Assembly (NCBI GenBank): GCA_030639305.1
Contig: DAOWCY010000191.1
Coordinates: 1-13,753, forward strand
Direction of reading: 5' to 3'
DNA length: 13,753 nt
Origin: JAGLQA01 sp023135565
GTDB taxonomy: Bacteria > Acidobacteriota > Aminicenantia > UBA2199
Every line of letters starts with the position of its first letter. Position 1 is the first letter of the stretch. A program made the translations under genes and the position numbers. Positions 5,652 through 11,685 of the stretch are shown one piece after another. The notes beneath the pieces were generated by a model. The model was not told where the DNA came from and did not search any database. It worked only from the letters and a program-made list of their open reading frames with translations.

Positions 5652-7658
5652 TTACTTTTTAGATTTCGAACCTTTGAATTTTATGGTAAACACAGCGCCG
5701 TCATCTGTATCACAATCTAAAACGCCGTGCATCTGCCGCACCAGGGTCTTTACCAGCACCATGCCGAGACTGTCGTTCTGCTCGATACTAAAATTCCCGG
5801 GTAAACCGACGCCGTTGTCCCGTACAACCAATATATAGTCATGGTCGCCGTTCTTAGTTCGACTCAACTGCACTTTGACTTCCCCATTTCTGGAGCCGGG
5901 GAAGGCATATTTCAGTGAATTAGAGACCAGTTCGTTGATAATCAGGCCTATGGGTATGGCCGATTCCACATCGAGATTAATGTCATCGATTTCCATTTCT
6001 AAACGCACCCGGTCGCGGCTTAAGGAGTAGGTGTCGAAAAGATGGTTAGCCAACCTGGGAATATAAGCGGGAAAATCGACTTTCGATAAAGATTTCGAAC
6101 TGTACAATTCTTCGTGCACCGAGGCCATGGCCCAAACCCGCTCCCGGCTGCTGCGTAGTACATCTAAGGCGTTCTCATCTTTAATATACCTGGACTGGAG
6201 ACTCAACAAGCTGGTAATCACCTGTAAATTGTTTTTGACACGGTGGTGGATCTCTTTCAGCAGGACTTCTTTCTCCGCCAGGGCTTTCTTGATTAGCGCT
6301 TCCGCATGTTTTCGTTCGGTGCTGTCGCGCACAATGGCGATTACGACAGGTTTCTCCTTGACAACGATAAGCCGGGCGGCAACTTCCACCGGGAACTTAG
6401 AACCATCCTTGCGCACATGCACTGAGTCGTAATTCAGTATCTCCCCGGCCAGTATGCGTTGGGTTTTACCTGTAATTTCTTGCTGGCTGTCTACATCATC
6501 TACGATCGAATAAGGTTTGTCGAGCAATTCTTCCCTGGTGTAGCCATGTTTTGTGCAGGCATATTCGTTAACGTCCGCGATAACCGGGCCATCTCTATGT
6601 GTGGGGTCTATAATAAATATATAATCGGAGGCGTGGTTAAATAAAGCCCGGTAGCGGTCTTCGCTTTCCCGCAGCGCTGCTTCCGTCTTTTTCCGTTCGG
6701 TGATGTCGCGCACGATGGCAATTTCGGAGGTTTTGTGGTGAAAAAAGATGGTGCCTACATTCACTTCGATATCTACTCTTTTACCCTCTTTATGAATCGC
6801 CACTGTTTCATATACAGGGGGAACGTCCTCTCCAGCCAAACGTTTTTTATAGCGTTCGGTTATGATGGGGACTTCTTCAGGGGCGAGATAGGCAGCAAAG
6901 GTGGCGCCGGTAAGCTCTTCCGTGCTGTACCCGTTTATCTCTTCCATGCGCTTGTTCACATATATGATGACGCCGTCCTGGATGATGACGATACCGTCAT
7001 TTGAACGTTCCACCACGGTGCGGTATTTTTCTTCACTTTCCAGCAATTCGGTTTCATGGCGAAGTTCGGAGACGCGCAGTTTTAATGCTTCCTGAATGGT
7101 GTTGTACATGCGCCGGGCGGCAAGCAGCAGCCCGGCGAGATAGAGCATAGTCAGGGCTCCCATGACCAGGGATGGGCCGTCGCCAAAAAGAAAAAAACGG
7201 GTAATAATGGGCATCAACATGAGGCAGAGGAAGACGGTAATATCTTCCCACACAGCGGATAGGGTAGTCACCGCTGCGCTGGACATACCGGTAATCACCA
7301 GGATTAAAACCAGTTGGTGTACCGGTTCCTGTTCCGGGAATAGAAGCAAGCCGGAACTGCCCCAGGTAAGACCGGAAAACACCGTGCCGGTAAAAAATCT
7401 TTTGGCCCAGGTCTCGATGTCTGTACGAGGTGGTATGCTGCGGCAGTAGCTGCGCCACAACAGCAGCCGGGCGATGGTGACGGTTATCATAAATCCCCAC
7501 CAGGACAAAAGAACAGGATGTGGGATAACGGGCCATTGGGCGATTAGGAGAACTGTGGCCACCAGGAGGGTGATCCCCGCGCCAATAGGCAGGCTGCTGT
7601 ACAACTGCATGACCTGGTCGATGCGAATGAGTTTTTCTGTCTCCGGCTTTTCCGTCAT
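5652..7658 (-). CDS. membrane PAS-PAS-HisKA_2 sensor histidine kinase
   Basis: The 668-residue protein begins with about six hydrophobic segments (roughly 22-41, 50-68, 90-106, 113-132, 138-157, 163-181). PAS domain 1 follows (about 210-320, ending IAIVRDITERK) and PAS domain 2 (about 332-450, ending AIVRDSTERK). The kinase core has the HisKA_2 motif LLKEIHHRVKNNLQ (phospho-acceptor H471 or H472), N-box NELVSNSLKYAF (575-586) and G1 box RDNGVGLP (613-620). It is membrane-bound with cytoplasmic sensor and kinase parts; the ligand is unknown. No response regulator adjoins it, so its partner lies elsewhere or is the receiver at 231-614. No SD is visible before the ATG at 7658. Its leader holds an attenuator-like pair of hairpins, and its promoter resembles that of the protease gene. 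Confidence 0.92.
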   Translation of the reverse strand: MTEKPETEKLIRIDQVMQLYSSLPIGAGITLLVATVLLIAQWPVIPHPVLLSWWGFMITVTIARLLLWRSYCRSIPPRTDIETWAKRFFTGTVFSGLTWGSSGLLLFPEQEPVHQLVLILVITGMSSAAVTTLSAVWEDITVFLCLMLMPIITRFFLFGDGPSLVMGALTMLYLAGLLLAARRMYNTIQEALKLRVSELRHETELLESEEKYRTVVERSNDGIVIIQDGVIIYVNKRMEEINGYSTEELTGATFAAYLAPEEVPIITERYKKRLAGEDVPPVYETVAIHKEGKRVDIEVNVGTIFFHHKTSEIAIVRDITERKKTEAALRESEDRYRALFNHASDYIFIIDPTHRDGPVIADVNEYACTKHGYTREELLDKPYSIVDDVDSQQEITGKTQRILAGEILNYDSVHVRKDGSKFPVEVAARLIVVKEKPVVIAIVRDSTERKHAEALIKKALAEKEVLLKEIHHRVKNNLQVITSLLSLQSRYIKDENALDVLRSSRERVWAMASVHEELYSSKSLSKVDFPAYIPRLANHLFDTYSLSRDRVRLEMEIDDINLDVESAIPIGLIINELVSNSLKYAFPGSRNGEVKVQLSRTKNGDHDYILVVRDNGVGLPGNFSIEQNDSLGMVLVKTLVRQMHGVLDCDTDDGAVFTIKFKGSKSKK

Positions 7659-7683
7659 ATTCGTTTAATATACCGGGAGTTCT

Positions 7684-7725
7684 AAAAATCCCGGGTTATA
7701 AAAAATCCCCGGGACAAACGCCCGG
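7684..7725 (-). terminator. terminator/antiterminator pair in the kinase leader
   Basis: On the minus strand TCCCGGG (7714-7708) pairs with CCCGGGA (7695-7689) across a 12-base loop, and five T follow (7688-7684): an intrinsic terminator 26 bases before the kinase ATG. The upstream CCGGG (7725-7721) can instead pair with CCCGG (7713-7709), which uses the left arm of the terminator. The two folds exclude each other, as in transcription attenuation. The signal that would choose between them is not visible. Confidence 0.6.
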
Positions 7726-7791
7726 TCTAAGACCATAAAAGTGCCTGGGATAGGTGAAATTTCTATCATTTTTCCTTATTCCTGAATATTT

Positions 7792-7821
7792 ATTATAACA
7801 TGAATGCGCTGCCGATAGCAA
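7792..7821 (-). promoter_or_regulatory. predicted extended -10 promoter of the PAS kinase gene
   Basis: On the minus strand TTGCTA (7821-7816) and TATAAT (7797-7792) are 18 bases apart, with TGT directly before the -10. Transcription should start near 7785, about 127 bases before the ATG at 7658. The block GTTGC-N20-TATAATAAAT with TTCATG in front also occurs before the protease gene. Confidence 0.65.
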
Positions 7822-7890
7822 CTTAAATTTTTTGTAACTACCCGGTACTGAGAAAAATAAAAAAATATATCTATATATTAGATAGTTTTC

Positions 7891-7918
7891 TTGACAAAAC
7901 CATTCCGTTTGGTATAAT
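7891..7918 (+). promoter_or_regulatory. strong plus-strand sigma70-type promoter
   Basis: TTGACA (7891-7896) and TATAAT (7913-7918) are both perfect and 16 bases apart. TGG directly before the -10 box adds an extended -10. The preceding 40 bases are nearly all A/T, like an UP element. Transcription should start near 7925 and reads into the small gene at 8062. It is divergent from the kinase promoter about 95 bp away. Confidence 0.82.
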
Positions 7919-7962
7919 GAGTGTGGCATGAATGACTATTTATCAATTTTATACATTGTTGG

Positions 7963-8056
7963 CCGGCGAACGACAGGGACCCCAACAGGGCAGCCGACAG
8001 GCATGGCGGTAAGCGGGATAGCATCCGGGGCGGGAAACAGGAAAAAACGCCGGGAG
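7963..8056 (+). promoter_or_regulatory. GC-rich structured leader of the small gene
   Basis: This is a GC-rich block in otherwise AT-rich DNA, inside the roughly 137-base leader of the gene at 8062. CCGGCG (7963-7968) can close with CGCCGG (8048-8053), whose 3' side overlaps the SD GGGAG (8052-8056). An inner hairpin GGAT-AGC-ATCC (8017-8027) is also possible. The layout suits control of ribosome access. I could not match it to a known riboswitch or RNA family. Confidence 0.4.
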
Positions 8057-8061
8057 AAAAA

Positions 8062-8406
8062 ATGAGCGCCGGTTTAGAGGTTATTCTACTCCTGAATTCG
8101 GCTGAGTATGGTCTGAATTTTGTTTGCATTGCTGTTCAGGGACATAATTACCGGTTAGTGGTTTTCCGGGGCAAGTCTATTTTGACCGACCGGTGTTACA
8201 GCACCCTTAAGGGAGCGAAACTGGCTTTTGCCGGGATGTACAACCGCAGGTCTTATAGAAAAGGTGTGCGACCTGATTGGAGTTTTTTTTCCATCCATAT
8301 CCCGCCACGCCCTAAAGAATGCCGGCAGGCACGGCATCTCGATAAAAAGACCGGTGGCGATTCTCTCGAGGCCATAAAAGATGTCGGCAAGAGTTTACGT
8401 GTTTAG
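8062..8406 (+). CDS. small basic protein of unknown function
   Basis: The product is 114 residues, basic and rich in aromatic residues. I do not recognise a family. The first half looks like beta strands (FVCIAVQGHNYRLVVFRGKSILTD, about 20-43), followed by a probable helix (TLKGAKLAFAGMYNRR, 48-63) and the segment VRPDWSFF (69-76). The tail is charged. Support for a real gene comes from a near-ideal promoter at 7891, GGGAG five bases before the ATG, a stop at 8404-8406 and the absence of any better frame on either strand. It is the only complete plus-strand gene and is flanked by palindromic repeats, which may mean it belongs to a variable island. No signal peptide is evident. Confidence 0.6.
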   Translation: MSAGLEVILLLNSAEYGLNFVCIAVQGHNYRLVVFRGKSILTDRCYSTLKGAKLAFAGMYNRRSYRKGVRPDWSFFSIHIPPRPKECRQARHLDKKTGGDSLEAIKDVGKSLRV

Positions 8407-8416
8407 TTTTAATATA

Positions 8417-8451
8417 GACATGCTTACCTCCTGGAGCGGTTTGGTAATGTC
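8417..8451 (+). other. hairpin just after the small gene
   Basis: GACA-TGC-TTACC (8417-8428) pairs with GGTAATGTC (8443-8451) with a three-base bulge. It starts ten bases after the stop codon. No U-tract follows, so it is not a standard intrinsic terminator, but it may protect the 3' end. Confidence 0.4.
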
Positions 8452-8461
8452 TCCTCGAAAA

Positions 8462-8510
8462 GTGGTGCCGGGTTAGGTGGGGAACTGCTGCTCCCACCTA
8501 ACCGCACCAC
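8462..8510. repeat. 18-bp stem-loop between convergent genes
   Basis: GTGGTGC plus GGTTAGGTGGG (8462-8481, two-base bulge CG) pairs with CCCACCTAACC plus GCACCAC (8493-8510) around an 11-base loop. No T-run follows on either strand. It lies in the gap between the ends of the small gene and rsmB and may be a bidirectional stop or an extragenic palindrome. Confidence 0.75.
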
Positions 8511-8511
8511 G

Positions 8512-8526
8512 CTATCGGCATCCGGC
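8512..8526. repeat. 15-bp repeat shared with the protease-def gap
   Basis: CTATCGGCATCCGGC is the exact reverse complement of 11654-11668, where it forms the right part of a hairpin. Confidence 0.55.
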
Positions 8527-8541
8527 TTTCGGCCTTTACCA

Positions 8542-8571
8542 CTTGCCTCCGGCGGCCCCACGCGCGTGGGG
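8542..8571. repeat. palindromic repeat block
   Basis: CTTGCCTCCGGCGGCCC (8542-8558) recurs exactly at 13594-13610. It runs into CCCCACGCGCGTGGGG (8556-8571), a perfect 16-bp palindrome. A second hairpin-like stretch, GCCGCTTCGCGGC, follows at 8581-8593. The gap 8407-8644 consists almost wholly of such inverted repeats and holds no gene I can support. Confidence 0.65.
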
Positions 8572-8597
8572 TGGCGTTAAGCCGCTTCGCGGCAGGT

Positions 8598-8651
8598 CCC
8601 TGCCGGGGGCCAAACTTTTGTAAAAGTTTGATCAAAACTTTTGTTTATTTA
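8598..8651 (-). repeat. 54-bp dispersed palindromic repeat, copy 2
   Basis: This is an exact inverted copy of 151-204. It contains the rsmB stop codon (8645-8647) and its last two codons, so the repeat runs into the gene. The GC-rich end CCCTGCCGGGGGCC (8598-8611) recurs at 13740-13753 in the same orientation. Confidence 0.85.
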
Positions 8652-10003
8652 AAATCAAAAGCGCTCACACGCTGCCCCTCATAGGCTGGGGACACCGTCC
8701 CCACGCGAGTGGGTTTTTTGAGCAGACTTAGGTAAAACATGTCGTTGTTGATTTGAGGGTTGGGCAGCAAATAATAACCCCACTTCGCTTTGCGAAACAA
8801 AAAACCATATTCGGATAACATCCCGGATAAATCGATAACCTCAAGACCGGCAGCACCCACAGCTTTTTCAAAAATATCCTCCGACTCCTCCTTCATAAAA
8901 GAACAAACAGCGTAAAGCAAATAACCACCCTCTCTTAAAACAGGAATCAACGCCTCTACTATTTCTAATTGGGCCTGCGCGTTCCGGGCCACTGCTCCTT
9001 CATCGATCTTCAATTTTAGATCGGGATTCTTGCGCAGCGTACCCGCCGACGTACAGGGCGCGTCGGCAACGATAAGGTTAAAATCACCTTTTAAGGCGCT
9101 CTCCCTGATATCCGCAGCGCAGATAAAAATATCATCTAAACCGAAACTCCCGGTAAATTTTTGCATCACTTTTAAACGGCTGGGACTTTTATCGCAGGCA
9201 AAAGTTTTTATCCCGGGCCGCAAAAGCGCCAGGGTTACCGACTTGGTGCCCGGGGCGGCGCAGCAGTCGAGCACAGGCTCCCGGCAGAACTTTTCCGCTA
9301 TCATAGCTACCACCTGGGAACCGGTATTCTGCACATAAACGTAATTTTCATTCAACAGCGCCTTAACGGGCCTGCCCAACGCCCTGACTTCGAAAGAATC
9401 GAAGACCGGCAGCTCCCTGAAATCTACCCCCGCTGCGTTGAGCCTTTCTTTTACTGCTTCGAAATCGGTAATAAGCGGATTCACCCGCAGATGAAAGTTC
9501 GGCTCACGGTTTAAGTAGCGCAAGTCTTCCTCTACGTCCTGTGACAGGGGCTCGAGGTTTTTTATGAGATATTCGGAAATGGAATATTTAATAGGGAACT
9601 CCCGGAAACCATTTATCATTAAGGCGATATCTTCCCGCTGCCGGATGACGCTCCTTAAATTGGCATTCATGAATGTCTTTATCCTGCTTTTGGCGAAATC
9701 CACCACTTCATTGACCACCGCATGGTCGGGATAGGATACGGAAAAAATTAACAGGTAGATGCCGATTTTTAAAAGTATCAACGCGTCTAAGTCGATTGCG
9801 TCGATGTTCCGTTGAGAACAGCGCTTAATCACCTCGCGGATTTCTTGCTCTCTTCTTACTACACCGTACACAGTCCGGGTCACCCCCTGGTTGTCGACGG
9901 GACCTAATCTTTCTAAATGATCGGAAAGCACCATTCTTAAGTTCCGGGTCGGCTTTTCGTAGAAATGTCGTAATATCAAAAAAGCTGGTCTTACTAATTC
10001 CAT
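8645..10003 (-). CDS. rsmB: 16S rRNA cytosine-C5 methyltransferase RsmB (NOL1/NOP2/Sun family)
   Basis: The 452-residue protein should methylate a cytosine of 16S rRNA (C967 in E. coli numbering) using S-adenosylmethionine. The N-terminal NusB-like RNA-binding domain covers about 1-145. The methyltransferase domain has the SAM motif LDCCAAPGTKS (245-255), motif IV ADAPCTSAG (313-321, C317) and motif VI YAVCSF (364-369) with the likely nucleophile C367. Relatives end soon after a segment like MFYLSLLKK (422-430); residues 431-452 are encoded by palindromic DNA and a dispersed repeat, so the tail is probably an acquired extension. It lies 74 bp after fmt in the usual def-fmt-rsmB order. The SD is weak (GGAT). 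Confidence 0.93.
   Translation of the reverse strand: MELVRPAFLILRHFYEKPTRNLRMVLSDHLERLGPVDNQGVTRTVYGVVRREQEIREVIKRCSQRNIDAIDLDALILLKIGIYLLIFSVSYPDHAVVNEVVDFAKSRIKTFMNANLRSVIRQREDIALMINGFREFPIKYSISEYLIKNLEPLSQDVEEDLRYLNREPNFHLRVNPLITDFEAVKERLNAAGVDFRELPVFDSFEVRALGRPVKALLNENYVYVQNTGSQVVAMIAEKFCREPVLDCCAAPGTKSVTLALLRPGIKTFACDKSPSRLKVMQKFTGSFGLDDIFICAADIRESALKGDFNLIVADAPCTSAGTLRKNPDLKLKIDEGAVARNAQAQLEIVEALIPVLREGGYLLYAVCSFMKEESEDIFEKAVGAAGLEVIDLSGMLSEYGFLFRKAKWGYYLLPNPQINNDMFYLSLLKKPTRVGTVSPAYEGQRVSAFDFK
8688..8719 (+). terminator. plus-strand hairpin with T-tract inside the rsmB 3' end
   Basis: CCCAC-GCGA-GTGGG (8700-8713) is followed by six T (8714-8719), a short intrinsic terminator for plus-strand transcripts from the small gene. 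An overlapping palindrome GGGGAC-ACC-GTCCCC (8688-8702) competes with it. It lies antisense to codons for RsmB residues about 428-436. Confidence 0.5.
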
Positions 10004-10077
10004 TTTAATCCATAATTAGTGTTAGTTAAGCTGTCACATTCGCACACTGTGTCCAATTTTTTACTTTCTAAAAGTTT

Positions 10078-11037
10078 TTATGTCAGGCTGCCGGGCAGTT
10101 CGTTCCCCAGGCAGTAGCAGTAAGGCGTCATCGGCTTCTTGCCCTGGGGCTGAATCTCTACAATCTCGACGACACTTTCCCGCCCGCAGCATATTTTTAT
10201 ACTCTCTTTATCCATGGATAATACGTCGCCGGGATTCTTTCCGCTCAGGGACAGGCTGTCCCCGGCCCGCACATCATATACACGCAGTTTCGTTATTTTG
10301 AAAATCTTACCGTCGGCAGTGCAGCTCAATCCCGGCCAGGGCGTAAAAGCTCTGAACTTATCGTATATTTGCTCAGCGCTTAAACTCCAATCCCCTTTGC
10401 TCTCTTCTTTCTCCACCGGCGGGGCATAAGTCGCCCGGCTGTGGTCCTGGGGTGTTTTGGAGATTTTTCCGGCCAGGATTTTTTTTAAGGTTTCAACCAG
10501 GAAAGGCGCTCCCTCCCGGCTGAGCCGCTGCCACAATGAACCGGTGGTATCGGAAGCTAAGATGTCGAACTCTTTCCGGTCCCATACGGCGCCGCTGTCC
10601 ATTTTTCGGTTGATCCGGAATATGGTAATACCGGTTTTCTTTTCTCCATTCTCGATAGCCCGCTGCACCGGCGCAGCGCCCCGGTAAAAGGGCAGCATAG
10701 AGAAATGAACATTAACGGTACGGTGTTCCGGCAGCGTAAATAGGCTTTTAGGAATAATTTTCCCATAGGCAATTACCACGGCGATGCAGGGGTTTATCTT
10801 TTTGATTTTTTCGGCCGGGGTTTCGCCTTTTAGGGTGCCGGGCTGGATAAAATCGATGCCTTTTTCTAAGGCAAACCTTTTGACCGCGGGGATGATCTTT
10901 TTCCTGCCCCTGCCCCCTTTAGAATCGGGTTGGGTGATGATTAAGCCGATGTCGAAATGGGTATGCAGGCTTTCTAAAAAAGGGATACACAAGGGCGCTG
11001 TTCCCCAAAAGATTATTTTTTTATTTCCAGATGCCAT
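10078..11037 (-). CDS. fmt: methionyl-tRNA formyltransferase
   Basis: The 319-residue enzyme formylates Met-tRNAi with 10-formyl-tetrahydrofolate for initiation. The catalytic triad is visible as N109 and H111 in TVNVHFSMLPFYRGAAPVQ and D147 in RKMDSGAVW. The C-terminal tRNA-binding domain starts near residue 210. Length is normal. The ATG at 11037 overlaps the def gene by 17 bases, and an in-frame TAA lies just upstream, so no earlier start is possible. The nearest SD-like AAGGAG is 19 bases away, so translation is probably coupled to def. Confidence 0.95.
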   Translation of the reverse strand: MASGNKKIIFWGTAPLCIPFLESLHTHFDIGLIITQPDSKGGRGRKKIIPAVKRFALEKGIDFIQPGTLKGETPAEKIKKINPCIAVVIAYGKIIPKSLFTLPEHRTVNVHFSMLPFYRGAAPVQRAIENGEKKTGITIFRINRKMDSGAVWDRKEFDILASDTTGSLWQRLSREGAPFLVETLKKILAGKISKTPQDHSRATYAPPVEKEESKGDWSLSAEQIYDKFRAFTPWPGLSCTADGKIFKITKLRVYDVRAGDSLSLSGKNPGDVLSMDKESIKICCGRESVVEIVEIQPQGKKPMTPYCYCLGNELPGSLT

Positions 11038-11545
11038 CTTTTTTTAATCTTTTGATCTCCTTTTTAACCATTTGCTTCTTTAAACTGGAAACCCGGTCTA
11101 AAATCAACACTCCGTCTAAATGATCGACCTCATGTTGAATCACCCTGGCCTTAAAATCCTCGAACTCCCGCTGCTGCTCTTTGCCGTCCATATCGAAATA
11201 TTTGAGCAGCAGTTTTGTTTTTCTTTTCACGGGGATGGTAATGCCGGGCAGCGATAGGCAGCCTTCGTCCCCGGCCTCTTCGCCTTCGGACTCGATAATT
11301 TCCGGGTTGATCAAGACCGTGAATTCCTCTTTTTTTTCTCCAAATGAGAGGTCGATCACCGACAATTGCAGCGACCGGCCCACCTGGGGGGCTGCCAGCC
11401 CGATCGCATTTTTAGTATAGTACATGGTGGCGGTCATCTGTTTTATGAGGGCGGCGATTTTTCCATTGATATCTTTGATATTTTTGGCTTTGAGTTTCAG
11501 CACATCCTCGCCGTATTTATATATCTGTAAAAATTTCTCTTCCAT
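11021..11545 (-). CDS. def: peptide deformylase
   Basis: The 174-residue metalloenzyme removes the formyl group from new proteins. All three family motifs are present: GLAAPQVG (49-56), EGCLSLPG (94-101, metal ligand C96) and QHEVDHLDG (137-145, ligands H138 and H142, catalytic E139). The N-terminus EEKFLQIYKYGEDVL fits the family from the first residue, and the next Met comes only at position 37, so the ATG at 11545 is secure. It is the first gene of def-fmt-rsmB. A consensus promoter ends six bases before the ATG and there is no SD, so the mRNA should be leaderless. Confidence 0.96.
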   Translation of the reverse strand: MEEKFLQIYKYGEDVLKLKAKNIKDINGKIAALIKQMTATMYYTKNAIGLAAPQVGRSLQLSVIDLSFGEKKEEFTVLINPEIIESEGEEAGDEGCLSLPGITIPVKRKTKLLLKYFDMDGKEQQREFEDFKARVIQHEVDHLDGVLILDRVSSLKKQMVKKEIKRLKKDGIWK

Positions 11546-11551
11546 TAATTG

Positions 11552-11580
11552 ATTATAAGTTTTTTGGCTTCTCCTGTCAA
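11552..11580 (-). promoter_or_regulatory. perfect consensus promoter of def-fmt-rsmB
   Basis: On the minus strand TTGACA (11580-11575) and TATAAT (11557-11552) are exactly 17 bases apart, the ideal sigma70/sigmaA arrangement. Only CAATTA separates the -10 box from the def ATG, so the expected start of transcription is at or within a base or two of the A of the ATG. Confidence 0.88.
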
Positions 11581-11630
11581 CAGTTATTACAGCTTTCAGC
11601 TTTCATTCAGCAAAGGGGCATTCGCGAAAT

Positions 11631-11668
11631 CTATCGGGCTGGGGCCGTCCGCTGCCGGATGCCGATAG
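11631..11668 (-). other. hairpin between the protease gene and def
   Basis: CTATCGG (11631-11637) and CCGATAG (11662-11668) form a 7-bp stem with a GC-rich interior. It lies 18-55 bases past the protease stop. No T-run follows on the minus strand, so it is not a clear intrinsic terminator. Its right part recurs inverted at 8512-8526. The remaining gap up to the def promoter shows nothing else. Confidence 0.45.
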
Positions 11669-11685
11669 GCTGAATGTCGATGCTG

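Noticed and set aside
7054..7536. 160-residue minus-strand frame inside the PAS kinase gene
   Set aside because: It is an out-of-frame shadow of a well-supported gene, with low-complexity composition and no initiation site.
8002..8013. Third copy of ATGGCGGTAA as another member of the shared hairpin
   Set aside because: The flanks do not form the stem and the strand is reversed relative to the gene, so it may be chance; mentioned only as a weak link.
7696..8129. Two minus-strand reading frames over the promoter region (7696-7929 and 7878-8129)
   Set aside because: They cross the promoters and the leader, have no SD, and their composition looks random. They are shadows of AT-rich intergenic DNA and of the small plus-strand gene.
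8155..8497. Minus-strand reading frames antisense to the small gene
   Set aside because: No SD or promoter fits, and the residue pattern (Pro/Arg/His-rich) is typical of an antisense shadow.
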